Origin: Prunus persica
Taxonomy: Eukaryota; Streptophyta; Magnoliopsida; Rosales; Rosaceae
Assembly: GCF_000346465.2 (NCBI RefSeq)
Contig: NC_034012.1
Location: 22,396,719-22,460,718 of the forward strand
Length of the DNA stretch: 64,000 nucleotides
Direction: 5' to 3'
Part shown: in pieces, positions 38,301-49,297 of the stretch
Layout: every line of letters begins with the position of its first letter
Position numbering within the stretch: position 1 is the first letter of the stretch
Made by a program: the position numbers and the translations under genes
Notes under the pieces: generated by a model
Told to the model about the DNA's origin: nothing
The model's database searches: none
The model's input: the letters and a program-made list of their open reading frames with translations, nothing else

Positions 38301-38703
38301 TGGTGTCATTCAAGAAATTTGGGACCTTGACTACCAAAAGTTTACAATCCCAGTCTTTAGGTGTGATTGGATAGATAGTTCTGGTCTTGTAGTCGACGAA
38401 CTTGGATTTACCCTTGTAGATTTGAGTAAAATTGGACATAGGAATGACCAATTTGTTTTGGCTTCTCAAGTCAAACAAATATTTTTTGTTGACGACCCGA
38501 TGCATCGTGGTTGGTCGGTAGTGTTATCAATGCCTAATAGAGAATATAATGATGTTATTGGTGATGAAGTCTTAGGTGATGTGATAATTGAGTGTGAGCC
38601 ATTTACTAGAGGGATGCCAAATGTTGACACATTTGATGAACTGGTGGGTGAGTTAGGCGGTCAAAATATTCGAGATGGGTGTGAAGATATATGGATTGAA
38701 TGA
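35356..38703 (+). CDS. TNP2-like: CACTA gene 2: TNP2-type transposase
   Basis: Three exons (35356-37766, 37868-37973, 38059-38703) join in frame to 1,053 codons plus a stop. An N-terminal transposase-associated domain has MDKSWMHWDRRS and the CPCVKC zinc-ligand pair. The Transposase_21 (TNP2) core follows, with LRLALSSDGFNPHS at about residue 304, YSCWPVILVTYNLPPWLCMK, GPKQPGNDIDVYLEPLIDDL at about 354, and HALDVMHIEKNV at about 511. Then come DUF4218 (SLQDSRLLGLKSHDCHTLM, about 600-620) and, in the last exon, DUF4216 (GVIQEIWDLDY, FRCDWID). This is the usual full domain order of the DDE-type CACTA transposase, which cuts at the TIRs. The ATG fits the family start; its two coding introns are short and lack array motifs, unlike gene 1. 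No break was seen. Confidence 0.92.
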
Positions 38704-40286
38704 TGCTTATGTAATTGGCAGTGTATGACATTAATTTTGTAATATATTGTAATGTGATTTCTTCACTTTCTACGTTCAAATAAAACACGACGTTATTGTG
38801 AACCAGTTATTCAGCATATTTACCGACGTCTTAAAGCAACGTAACAATGAAGAACCACGACGCTATTGTGAAGCAATTATTCAGGATATCACGTCGGGGA
38901 AGGATTAAGAACTGCCATGTAATTTAAAATAACACGACTCCAATCCCATAATACCGACGTCTATAAAACGAGATATATAATCTGAACGTTAAAAAATACG
39001 ACGTCATCATACATTTTCCACGTCGCAAGTTCTTTTATAAACGAAGAGGAACGAAATGAATTCCGACGGTAATTCATCATAACCGCCGTCTAATATCAAT
39101 TAAACGACGTTATTTGTAATACGGCTCTCATCATAATCAACGCCGTCTATATGTTCTGTAATACGGCTCTCATTTATTTGGAACCGACGTTGTTTAGAAG
39201 TTCAACGTCGTCTATATTAATAAGTGCGTCGTGAGTAATGAATACATATAAATACAACGTCGACTATATACATGCCACCGACGTTGTTTCGAATTTCAAC
39301 GTCAACTATATAAATACATACGTCGTAAATAATGACACTGACAACTATTTCCACGTCATCTTTTTTAGAAAAATCGAAGTGAAAAATTTATTTCACGACG
39401 GTTGTTTGTAAATAAGAGACGTAGTAGATTTCAATAACGTCGTCTTCTCATGTATTTAAAGACGTCATATTTTTTCTTGTCGTGAAAATTATATTTAACG
39501 GCGTAGTGTTTTAGTTGTCGTCGTTGTATGTCTATCTTGCGGCCTTGTTCTTTTAATATGTGTCATATTTTTCCTTTTTAACGACGGTGATTTGTTTGAG
39601 TTGGTCGTCTATTCTCATCCTCGACTATTTTTTAGAACTTTAGCAGAGTAAACACGTCTGTTTTTATTCGTTTTCGACGTTGTTTTATTTAACAACGTCT
39701 AATATTTATCGTCGTTGTTTGTTTCTGAAAATAGGACGTATAAATTTTGTAATACGACTCTCATATATTTGTAACCGACGTTGTTTCGTCGTTCAACGTC
39801 TACTCTATAAATACATACGTCGTAAGTAATGACACTGACAACTATTTCCACGTCATCTTTTATAGAAAAATCGAAGTGGAAAATTTATTTTACGACGGCT
39901 GTTTTTTATAGGCGACGTAGTAGGTGTCAATAACATCGTCTTCTAATGTATTTAAAGACGTCATATTTTTTATTGTCGTGAAAATGATATTTAACGGCGT
40001 CTTATTTTATTTTTCGTCGTTGTATGTCTATCTTGCGGCCTTGTTCTGTTAATATGTGTCATATTTTTCCTTTTTAACGACGGTGTTTTTAGAGAGTTGG
40101 TCGTCTATTCTCATCCTTGACTGCTTTTTTAGATCTTTTTGCAGTACAAAGACGTCGTTTTGTATTTGTTGATGACGTTGTATATTTTAACAACGACGGT
40201 GATTTAGCGTCGTGGTTTATGAGGGAAAAGATGACGGTGGATTCCACGACCATTGAAAAACCGAATACACGACGGTGATTTACCGT
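38704..40286 (+). repeat. CACTA 3' subterminal motif array
   Basis: ACGTCG, CCGACGT and CGTCGT words are dense up to the right TIR. A block of roughly 350-400 bp (about 39275-39660) recurs about 500 bp downstream (about 39770-40150), sharing GTAATGACACTGACAACTAT-type and TCTATCTTGCGGCCTTGTTC strings. AATAAA near 38779 could serve as the gene-2 polyadenylation signal. Confidence 0.88.
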
Positions 40287-40312
40287 CGTCTTTTTGCTTT
40301 TTTGTAGTAGTG
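40287..40312 (-). repeat. CACTA right terminal inverted repeat
   Basis: It ends TTTTTTGTAGTAGTG, followed by the TCT target duplication. Confidence 0.92.
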
Positions 40313-41889
40313 TCTCAACCCTCGACTTCTCTACTCAGGACAATGCATACTACACAAGTGAGGTTCAGTAGTACTAAGAACCTACAATGGGAGGTGTGTC
40401 TATTTATCTATCTCTAGACTTGAAATGGAGCTCCAAAACTAAAGCGAAATAAGCTGCAATCGAAGAACATCCTTATAAAGGAATGAATAGAATGCACCAT
40501 ATTCTAGCCATGACCAAAATATGTAAGCCTATTAGCTGCATAGTTACATTCTCATTGATTTCACATTAGCTTTTGTTTCCCTCTTTTCGGCCGGGGCGGC
40601 CGACGGAAGGAACTTTTGGTCCTTCTTTTTTGAGTGCGGGGCGTGCCACCACCAAGCCCCGAATTTGGGCTTGAATGGAATGTGAGTAGATGGATGTGTT
40701 GCGTCTGAGATCTGACTTTAATCAAACGATTGTTCGGCCGAGCAAGGAACCTCCTCACAACCTAGGTTTTTTCACTACCTCTGGGTCAAGGCTTTATGTG
40801 AGCGACCAAATGATGTGGAGTAGGTGGAGATGAAGATTGAAGGTGAAACGTAATGAAACGAAGAATAAGTGCGTAAAGTAAAGGTGCTTAAACTTAAATA
40901 TAATTTAAAGACAAATGTGTAAAGTAAAGTACGAAAGATAAATAACGTAAAGACAAGAATTAAAGTGCGATAAAATGAATCAAAGCGATAAATAAAGTAA
41001 GAACGAAATGAAAGCGATAAGAACAATAAAGTAAAATGAACTTGAAATTAAACTTAATTGAAGTGCGATAACAATGAAAAGTAAAGCAATTGAAATAAAC
41101 TTGAATTGAAATTACAAGAAAATATAAATTGAACGAGAATTTAAACTTATATTAAGAAAAGGAAAAACTCGCTACACTAAGTGCATGAAAAGTAAAATCC
41201 TAAGTTTAGGAAAAGAAAAGTGCGAGACGAAAAATAGGTTTGTCTGTCTGATGTTGTGTGTCTTCTGTCTTTGTTTGGTGAGGTTTATATAGGGCATTCG
41301 TCAGCCCATGGGCTGGCCATTGAATGGCCAAATGTCAACTCTTTTAAAAATCTTTCCTTTTGAGGCCCCTTGAATTCGTGGGATTACATTGGTTGAAATA
41401 TTCTGATTGCTTGATTCTCTCTTGTTTTGGAGTATGCTGAACTATCATCAATCTCCTTGATTTGTTTCCTTGTGAGGCCTCCATCACATGCACATTGACC
41501 TCCGAAAATCTTGGGTGTGAATCCGTGGCTTGAGCCTTGACCTCCGAGATTTCATCTTGACATCTGGTGGAATATTGTGCCCCTTGAGTTTTTAGAATTC
41601 TAGAGTTGGCTTACCATCCATCGACCATCCGCCAAGATGGGCAGTATAGGAACTCCAAATATTTGGATGTTAGGCTTGGCCCTACATTGGACTATATTTG
41701 AGTTCTCAAATATTCGAATATTGGGAATTCGGCAGACATACCTTCGATCAAACTTCAATTCCCTTGGCCCGACTTTGCTTGCCCAAGTGTTGAGAGGAGG
41801 GCACCAAGGTGAGCAAGGAGAAAATTCGCCCCACCCCAACTTTTTGTAAGAGGAGTGGCTGACCAAGGTATTTAAGCCCAACTTTTTGA

Positions 41890-42175
41890 GAATGAAGCAT
41901 TCGGCCACTTTTGTAAAGATATGCCCGACTACTTTTTGCAAGGATATGCCCGACCACTTTTGCAAAGGGAAGTGCCCGACCGTATTTTTGAGAAATGCAC
42001 CACGGCCTTTGAAGAAAACACATCGCTGTATTTTTGAGAAGGCACCATGGCCTTTGAAGAAAAGACCTCGGCCACCTTTTTGAGAAAGTACTTCGGCCGC
42101 TATGAATTCTCGGCCGCTAGGAATTCTTCGCCCGCTAGGAATTCTCGCCCGCGAGGAATTCCTCGCATTAAATCC
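41890..42175. repeat. Degenerate tandem repeat of a CGGCC..TTTTTGAGAA / GCCGCTAGGAATTC unit
   Basis: Variants of GCCCGACCACTTTTGCAA, TTTTTGAGAAGG and CCGCTAGGAATTCT recur every 16-35 bp. The array is imperfect and shifts from one unit type to another along its length. Confidence 0.65.
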
Positions 42176-43895
42176 ATTCACTTGCATTTTCAGAAGCTGC
42201 CCAACTTGTTCTAGCCCCACCTCCTCTGGCTGTGCCCAGCCGCATTCTTGCATTCATCTACCTATTATATATATATGTATAACCTTTCAGCCTGTAGCCC
42301 TCCAAGTACTCCAGCCGCTAATAGGCCCAAGGCACTGGTTGCTCCAAATCTCGGTCACCACGAGACTCCTTGGGGACCAAGCCGAGATCACCCAAGTTCT
42401 CTAGCATTTCCTGCCGCATCATCTCAATAGCCCGGCCACACTCTCAACCACGCAAACATCCGGCCGCGATGCCCATTCAAAACCCGACCGTGCTTTTCCA
42501 AAACTCTCAACAATTCCGATCGTGACTTCCAGCAGCCCCAGTCGTGTTCTCGCAAGCCCCCGAGTTCCTTCGGCCGCTATTTCCTAGCCACACGAAATCC
42601 ATCCGCACCAGCCTTGGGCTCCATCCGACCTTTTTCTTGCGCAGCCCGGATTACTTCGGTCGCATATTCTTGGGCAAGTCACAAAGGCCCGGTCGCAACT
42701 CAGCATTTCAATACTTTGCTGCCCATTCTCAAAATCTCGAAACATTTCAGCTGCAACAGAGTATAGCCCAGGTTGGGTGATTTCTCACCACCCCCAAACA
42801 GCTTTATAGGTATTTGTAATTTTTTTCAACATATTAACAATGCTTTTTGAGCCTCAGACATTCATCTATTGATCTTAAGCACATGATTCACCGGTATTCT
42901 AATCAAATCTTGATTATGAGTTCCCTTAAATGATACAACTTTAAAATAAGCAATTCAAATGTGTTTGACAACCAACCTTGGAAAATGGTTAAGTGTTAGA
43001 TACTTGTTGCGCTGACACACAAATGTGGAAGATCCTGAGTACAAACAAAGAAAGATAAACTACATATAAATAAACAAATCAAACAACCAACAAGACACCA
43101 ACATTTATACTGGTTCGACTTTGTAAGCTACATCTGGTTTTGAGACAATGAAGTAATTCACTATAATCGAAGAGCTTACAAATAGTGTTTATCACTCAAG
43201 AAGCATTAAGCCCTAACATACACTCAAGCTCATACACTCATGAATAGAAGAAAGAATCAAATAAAGACAAACATCTCTATTCAGTAACTCCACAAATATT
43301 TCTCACTTCTCTTTTACTCTCTCAGGTTGCTCACTACTCCAACTCTCTATTACAACTTCACTTGGTGTAGCTTCAATTGGGCAAAGGAAGAGTCTCTAGT
43401 AAGACACAAAACTATGCCTATAATCGCACACCGATAAATAAGAGACTTAGTGTATCACACACTGATAAAGATAGAGCTTTAGGATAATTAAGGAAGAAGA
43501 ATGAGTTAATTGATTAGATGTTCAAATTGAGCTTTAAAGAGTTTCAAGTTTTCGAGGATCATTAGGCTTGGAATTAGGTTTTGGCTTTGGGGACTGAATG
43601 AGAAGCTCAATTCTATCCAAGCCAAGCTTGACCAAATAGGAGAAGCTTTCTGACACTCGTCTCCTAGATTACCCATCTTCCTAACCATTTATCTTGGTGT
43701 CGAGACTTAGTGGTTGTGCAACTTGATGAGTCGATACATAGAGCCTAGTTCAAATTCAAGGTATGATTCGCTAGATGGGCATATGCGTTTATGCCACGTG
43801 CCAACTCTACTTCAATTCTAATTTTATTTTTCTAAAATTTAAAGATTCACTAAAAATAACCATAAGCTTAGAAAAATTCCATGGAACTATGAACT

Positions 43896-43900
43896 TGTAA
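43896..43900. repeat. Gypsy target-site duplication, left copy
   Basis: TGTAA is identical to 47841-47845 and directly precedes TGTGAGGCCC. Confidence 0.6.
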
Positions 43901-44639
43901 TGTGAGGCCCCTAGAAATTTTTCTATTTTTAGTTGGTGTCATTTCTGTGAAAGAATTTTTTTTTAATTATTTTTTTAGGGCTCAAGGTGGTGAAAGTGTA
44001 AATTTGGGTGGATTTCATAAATTAAGTTTAACTTTAAGAGGCTATTTAGATTTATTGGAGAAATGAAGTTTTCAGAAAAATAGCAGAGGTGAAGACGAGT
44101 CTGTAGGATTTTTTGGGGAAGTTTTTGGAGCTCGGACTTATTTTTTGTGAATATTAGAAGTTTAAGGAATTAGAAAAAAAAATTAATTTATTTTAGTGTG
44201 ACACATGGCGTAATCAGGGACGTCAACCAGTTGACCGGTATGCGAGGTCTACGGATGACATTGACTTTGTAGGAGTCCAGTGGCAAAACTCGGATCCGAA
44301 ACGAACAAGGTCCGCATGTTGACCTTGATGGGTCTCGCTGTCCCACAAAGTGCAAAGACATCGTCAGCCGTTGATTTGGACCAGTTGACTCCATCTGAAC
44401 CATTGGTTTTGGCAAAATCCAATGGTGCAAATCACACCATCTCTTAAACTTGATTTGATCGATCTAAATGGTTTTGAATTTTCTTTTCAAGTTAATCATG
44501 TGAAAATGAGCCTAGAAGACCCCCATAGAGACAAGAGCCCGAACTGTGAGAAATAGTGGACCAACTCACTCAAACGGTTACCACAGTTTTACAAGGAAGG
44601 GGCAATACTGAGGTTTCTGACATTGAAAGGGCTAACAGA

Positions 44640-45536
44640 CTCGGGGCTCCTACTTATTCTGGTGGTGCTGATCCATCAAAGGCCGAGACTTAGATCACTG
44701 ATCTCGAGAAAGTGTTTGAGGTTATGAGATGTCCCACTGAGGACAGGGTTCGTTTTGGCTACCTTGCTCTTGAAATGGAATGCTTCATACTGGTGGGAGG
44801 CTATTCGTAGGGATTACCATGATCCTTCTGCCATCACTTGAGAGGAATTTCAATGAATCTTCTATGATCAATTATATCCTTAATCTTATCGTGATGCAAA
44901 ACGAGTTAAATTCTTGAGGTTGAGGCAATGCTCAATGACTGTGCTAGAGTATGAGCACAAGTTTAATAAGTTATCCAGATTTGTTCTCGAGCTAATTCCT
45001 ACAGACGAAAAGAAGTGCAAGCGGTTTGGTGAAGTGCTACAAAATGATGTTCAAGCTATTGTGACTGCAGTAGCATATCCTTTTATGAGAGCTTTGCCTC
45101 AAACTGCTTACAGAGTAGCAAGGCTCCTTGGAACTACAAGCCCACCTAGTGGATCAAGACGTCATCAGGAGTGGACGAGTTTTGGTGGACCGGGGTCAGG
45201 GTCTGTCAAAGAAAGGTAGTTCTAGTTCTAGTTCTTTAGGAGGTAGTTGGTCTGAGGGATCTGGATCAGGTATAGGGGGATGGAGATCTGGATCAGGTGC
45301 AAGCGGATGGAGACCTAGAACAAGGTCATCTCGGAGTTTCATCTCTGGTCAACAATCAAATGCTGGTACAGCCAGAGGTTCATCACAACACAGTGGACCC
45401 TGGGGTGTACATAGTGGTGAGTCTAGTCAACGGACTAATCAAAGCTATTATCATTGTGGCCAAATTGGACATTTCAGGAGGAAGTGTCCAAATCTACATC
45501 TTCCTAGTGTTGTTGAATATGGAACAGTAGCCTAGT
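44640..45536 (+). pseudogene. Gypsy gag, broken
   Basis: The gag capsid-like region includes ETWITDLEKVFEVMRCP-type sequence (with a stop just before, at ACT-TAG), later VLEYEHKFNKLSRF, then a Gly/Ser-rich stretch and a zinc knuckle remnant reading YYHCGQIGHFRRKC. The first knuckle cysteine is replaced by Tyr, so the site is incomplete. Several stops and frameshifts interrupt 44640-44913. The frame from 44914 is open for about 100 codons only. The product would have packaged the element RNA. Confidence 0.7.
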
Positions 45537-45699
45537 AGGGCAAGGCAGTGACGGTCAATATCAGGGTCAGAGAAGTGCCTCAACCATAGCTGCAGGTTCA
45601 TTATTAAGCAGTGGAGCTCAATCCACTTTTGGGGGTAGAGGTGGTAGGCAGCAGAGAAATCAACCAGAGCGTTCAGGAGCCCAAGCTCGTGTGTATACT

Positions 45700-46094
45700 A
45701 TGTCCCAACAAAAGGCAGATGTTACACTAGACTTCATTATGGGTACGTTTCTATTTTTGGTTATCTTGCCCTTGTTTTAATTGAACCTGGAGCCATACAT
45801 TCGTTTGTATCACCTAGTTTCATGTTTGGTGCAAGTGTTAGACCTACACCAATGGGTAGAGAACTTGGCGTTGCTTTACCCAATGGGGATGTCCTTGTTG
45901 TCAACTTGGTGTTTCAGGGTAGTTATATTCAAGTGGGTGTTGTGATGTTAGAAGCTGATTTGATTCCTCTAGATATCGTTGACTATGATGTTATCTTGGG
46001 AATGAATTGGTTGGCAAAGCATCATGCCTCTGTGGATTGCTTCCGAAAAGAAGTCGTATTTCGAAGTCCGGGGCGACCCGAGGTCACTTTTTGA
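45700..46094 (+). pseudogene. Gypsy aspartic protease region, broken
   Basis: The usual retropepsin segment is recognisable by the downstream conserved DYDVILGMNWL and HHASVDC words. The active-site triad region upstream is degenerate: an EPGAIHSFVS-type string stands where D-S-G/T would be expected. A stop ends the frame at 46094. Confidence 0.7.
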
Positions 46095-46329
46095 GAAGAG
46101 AATGTAAAGTTCTCTCATCCTGTCTAATTTCAGCTTTGACAGCTAAACGGTTGGTTAAGAAGGGTAGTGTGGGATATCTAGCTCACATAATCGTACTCAT
46201 GGTGTTACCTTGAAATTGGAGGATATTCCGATTGCCAAGAATTTTATGATGTTTTTCCATATGATCTTCCTGGATTAGCTTCGCATAGAGAGACTGAGTT
46301 CACTATTGAACTTCTTCTTGGCACCAATC

Positions 46330-47070
46330 CTATCTCTCATGCACCATACAGAATGGCACCAGTAGAGTTGTGGGAGTTAAAGACCTAATTACAAGAAGGA
46401 TGGTACTATGAGGTTGTGTATCGATTACAGGCAACTAAACAAGGTGACGATACGTAATTGGTATCCATTACCTCGTATTGATGATTTGTTTGATCAGTTA
46501 ATGCCAAATTCTTTTCCAAGATTGATTTAAGGTTAGGATATCACCAACTGAGGGTTAGGGAAGAAGATGTTCCAAAGACGGTATTTAGGACCCGTTATGG
46601 ACATTATGAGTTTTTGGTAATGCCATTTGGATTAACTAATGCCCCAACAATGCATCTCATGAACAGAGTATTCGACCTTACTTAGATCACTTTGTGATTT
46701 GTTCATAGATGACATCTTAGTATATTCAAGAAGTTTGGTGGCGCATAAGAAACACTCGAAAATTGTGTTGAAGATTTTAAGGAGGAAACAATTATATGCC
46801 AAGTTTAGTAAATGTGAGTTCTGGTTAGACAGAGTGGGATTTCTGGGACATGTAATTTCAGTAGAAGGAATTTATGTGGATCCTCAAAAAGTTGAAGTAG
46901 TAGTGAATTGGGTGCAACCTACAAGTGTGACTGAAGTGACGAGTTTTCTTGGTTTAGCAGGTTATTATCGTCGCTTTGTTGAAGGTTTCTCTACTATAGC
47001 TGTTTCCCTTACTCAGTTGATAAGGAAAGAAACAAAGTTTGAGTGGACTGAGAAGTGTGAACAGAGTTTT
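46330..47070 (+). pseudogene. Gypsy reverse transcriptase, broken
   Basis: Reverse transcriptase blocks are readable in several frames: [41 protein letters not shown], then FIDDILVYS at about 46702-46728 with both catalytic aspartates, and [20 protein letters not shown]. The open frame 46699-47066 continues into [14 protein letters not shown] and stops making gypsy sense at the Cassandra junction near 47071. Frameshifts occur before 46690. It is inactive as it stands. Confidence 0.8.
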
Positions 47071-47259
47071 TGGGAACTCACGAACAACTTCCCAGTGGGT
47101 CACCTATCCTGAGATTGCTCTAGCCCAAACTTGCTTAACTTCGGAGTTCCCATGACCACGAAGCTAGTGAGCTCCCAAAAGGCCTCATGTTAGATGGAAG
47201 CGGGCATGTACATATAAGGCACATCACCCCCTCTTCGTTGGTCGATGTGGAATGTTACA
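47071..47259 (-). mobile_element. Cassandra (TRIM) LTR piece with 5S-rRNA-like core
   Basis: Read on the minus strand it starts TGTAACATTCCACATCGACC, passes AAGAGGGGGTGATGTGCC, and includes GGAACTCCGAAGTTAAGC and GGGCTAGAGCAATCTCAGGA then GGTGACCCACTGGGAAG. The last three words are the 3' half of a plant 5S rRNA gene. Cassandra TRIM elements are known to carry exactly this 5S-like stretch in their LTRs. The downstream part of the LTR is missing at 47071. Confidence 0.85.
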
Positions 47260-47614
47260 TTATGAGGCTTTGTACGGAAGACAGTGTAGGACTCCCATAT
47301 GTTGGAATGAAGTTGGTGAGAGAAAACTGGAGAAACTGGATTTTATAGAAGAGACAACAGGCAAGGTAACGGTAATCAGACAGAAACTTAAAACGGCACA
47401 AGATCGACAAAAAAGTTATGCGGATAACTGGTTCAAGGATCTTGAATTTACAGTCAGTAACTGGGTGTTCTTGAAATTATCTTCGTGGAAAGGTGTTATG
47501 AGGTTCTGGAAACGTGGGAAGTTGAGTCCTTGTTATATTGGACCTTATGAAATTGTTGAACGCATTGGACCCGTGGCTTATAGACTTGTCATAGCTGAGA
47601 GGTTAATGTACTAA
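47260..47614 (+). pseudogene. Gypsy integrase C-terminal remnant
   Basis: HYEALYGRQCRTPICWNEVG is the conserved end of the gypsy integrase core. It is followed by RQKLKTAQDRQKSYAD and FWKRGKLSPCYIGPYEIVER, the usual C-terminal segment. The frame is open for about 110 codons but has no catalytic D-D-E part, so it cannot integrate DNA. It directly abuts the Cassandra piece. Confidence 0.8.
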
Positions 47615-47840
47615 GTTTTGTAACCTCAAGGTTGGAATAATGTAAATGTTTATTTTGAAAGCGTTTTGTTTTAATTTCCGAGATCAATAAAACTCTAATC
47701 CAACCTATTTTAACTAACAAAAGGGTTTAACGTGTTTCGTGAATACTTGGGAGTATGACGCTCTGGTGATTAGGTATTGTATTATCATAATTCTTGAGGC
47801 ACCTACCATTGTAACGTGGCCAGAATTTCGGAGCGTGACA

Positions 47841-48555
47841 TGTAAAATCACCTTTACTATTTTTCTATCACCTCAATTTGTCAAAATTACTTTAACAAAA
47901 TTTCCAATGTTTTTTCTCATACTTACAATAATTTAAAATAACCTCAAAAAGTAATTTAACTTAATTTCAAAAATTCCAAACTCCTTCATTTAACACCAAT
48001 ATTTGGGTTTATACACTAACTTTCTGCAATTACACCAAATTTAAAATAAATAAAAATTTATGCAGGATTGACTCTCTGTCTTATCTTGGGGTTGTCCTCG
48101 TGTATTTTTATTCCCTACCTATTTGGACTCTTTTGAGTCTCATTTTTCTGTTTATTCCTCCCATTTGGTTCAAGGTTTAGGAGCTTGAGAATGGGTATGA
48201 AATTGCAATTCCATGTTTGGTAAGTGCATCTTTGGGAATGCAATACCTGACTCATGAGTATGAACTTCCCATATACGGGGAAATTTCATACTCTTGCCTC
48301 ACCTTGGGAATTCTTTTCCTTCAACATGGGAAATCATTTAATGTAGTGTTTTTGGATAAACTTACTCCTGTTATACTTTTCAAATATCACTTTTGATCTT
48401 TAAAAAAAACTTTTTGTATTTCTTTTTCTTTTTGGACTAATCAAGAGTATTGTTGCTAAACAACTTTCATGCCTAATACTACACAAACCAAACATGGGAA
48501 TGGGTAAAAATGACCTTTCTTGGTCCTCATTGTTGGAAATAATCAGTAACTTTGT
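47841..48555. other. Non-coding spacer, possible MITE
   Basis: No gene. TTCCATGTTTGGTAAGT near 48209 and its imperfect inverse ACCAAACATGGGAATGG near 48487 suggest a MITE of about 300 bp; ends were not resolved. Confidence 0.35.
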
Positions 48556-48577
48556 ATAATATATATATATATATATA
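48556..48577. repeat. (TA)n microsatellite at the left edge of the viral insertion
   Basis: A TA dinucleotide run lies immediately before CAGCACTCAG. A matching TA run lies immediately after the right edge at 62644. Confidence 0.9.
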
Positions 48578-48961
48578 CAGCACTCAGTAAAAGCAAAAGC
48601 TTTCGCGTGCTTCTACAGTCACCCACCAGAGCATCCAAAGTTGCTGCAGTCTACTTTTATTTGCTTATTTAAGAAGGCTTTGGCCTCAGTTACCCACATA
48701 ATATAATTTAGTCCACTTTCTTTTCTTAGTTTCAAAGTTATTTCAGTATCAATGCTCTGAAGAACTAAGTGGTGAAACAAAGATTTTATAAGTGTTTTGC
48801 ATTCTACAAGTTATCAAAAATTTGAATATTTTGAGTAATGCTATTTTTAGTTGCATCTATTTTCATCTATTCATTAATTTGCTTCATGCATAAACTGCGT
48901 CTATTCTATAATCTTTGTGTTTATACATACTGTTGTCTTTATTCTATCTCCCACTGGTTCT
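48578..48961 (+). repeat. Left terminal direct repeat of the viral insertion (leader/promoter region)
   Basis: It starts CAGCACTCAGTAAAAGC and is about 96-97% identical by eye to 62245-62643. A GCTTATTTAAGAAGGC TATA-like element lies near 48661. It ends 11 bp before the primer site. Confidence 0.88.
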
Positions 48962-48971
48962 AGACCCCTTC

Positions 48972-48984
48972 TGGTATCAGAGCC
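48972..48984 (+). promoter_or_regulatory. Primer-binding site, complementary to initiator tRNA-Met
   Basis: TGGTATCAGAGCC matches the standard caulimovirid and plant retroelement minus-strand primer site. The right terminal repeat stops before reaching an equivalent site. Confidence 0.9.
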
Positions 48985-49279
48985 GTAAGAGTTGAAGGTG
49001 TTGAGTCTAAGTCTGCTACTCATATCGCCTAAGTGGCTAATTTAGGATTTCTGAGTTAGCAAGTTCCTCAGTTGTTCCAAACAGTTTTCTTAGAGTTGTC
49101 TGTTTCTTTAGGTTCCATCTCTCGAGAGTCTGAACCCTTAAGACCAAGACCAAACAGTAAGTCCCAGAAGAGGCCTAAGCGGTTGTGGCAGGAGATCGGT
49201 GAGAGAGAGAATGCCTTAGGATACAGGTACCTCTGAGCTAACCTTAGGAGCTTCTGTAGTTCTTCTATCTTTTGAAACC
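48985..49279 (+). other. Viral leader of copy 1
   Basis: A non-coding leader lies between the primer site and the first frame. Start and stop triplets are present but no conserved product is seen. Confidence 0.5.
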
Positions 49280-49297
49280 TTGAGTCAATTACTTGTA

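Larger units (their letters stand above)
26813..40312 (+). mobile_element. Complete CACTA (En/Spm-type) DNA transposon, 13.5 kb
   Basis: The left end is CACTACTACAAAAAG and the right end is the complement, ..TTTTTTGTAGTAGTG. Both continue into AAAAAGACGAC, giving a TIR of about 25 bp. TCT at 26810-26812 and 40313-40315 is the 3-bp target duplication expected for CACTA elements. Inside are two same-strand genes with fully open reading frames, dense subterminal motif arrays and a captured proteasome-gene fragment. Everything needed for autonomy appears intact on paper; activity is not shown. Confidence 0.95.
40313..43900. other. Non-coding repeat debris between CACTA and the gypsy element
   Basis: No gene is supported. 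GC-rich words (CGGCCGGGGCGGCCGAC near 40590) and a purine-rich, GATAAA/AAAGTA-type low-complexity stretch (about 40800-41200) suggest LTR or untranslated retroelement sequence. A TATATAGGGC box lies near 41286. The stretch at about 43000-43480, with TACTGGTTCGAC, looks like another non-coding retroelement piece. Open frames here look accidental. Confidence 0.35.
43901..47840 (+). mobile_element. Decayed Ty3/gypsy retrotransposon
   Basis: The element starts TGTGAGGCCCC, ends ..GAGCGTGACA, and is flanked by 5-bp TGTAA duplications. Degenerate gag, protease, reverse transcriptase and the integrase C-terminal end follow in gypsy order, with many stops and frameshifts. LTRs are not recognisable as a pair, so one or both must be shortened. 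The RNase H and most of integrase are missing and replaced by a Cassandra LTR piece. Confidence 0.75.

Noticed and set aside
47081..47150. Possible 5S rRNA gene
   Set aside because: Only the 3' half is present and it is embedded in Cassandra LTR sequence, so it is the known 5S-derived part of that TRIM.
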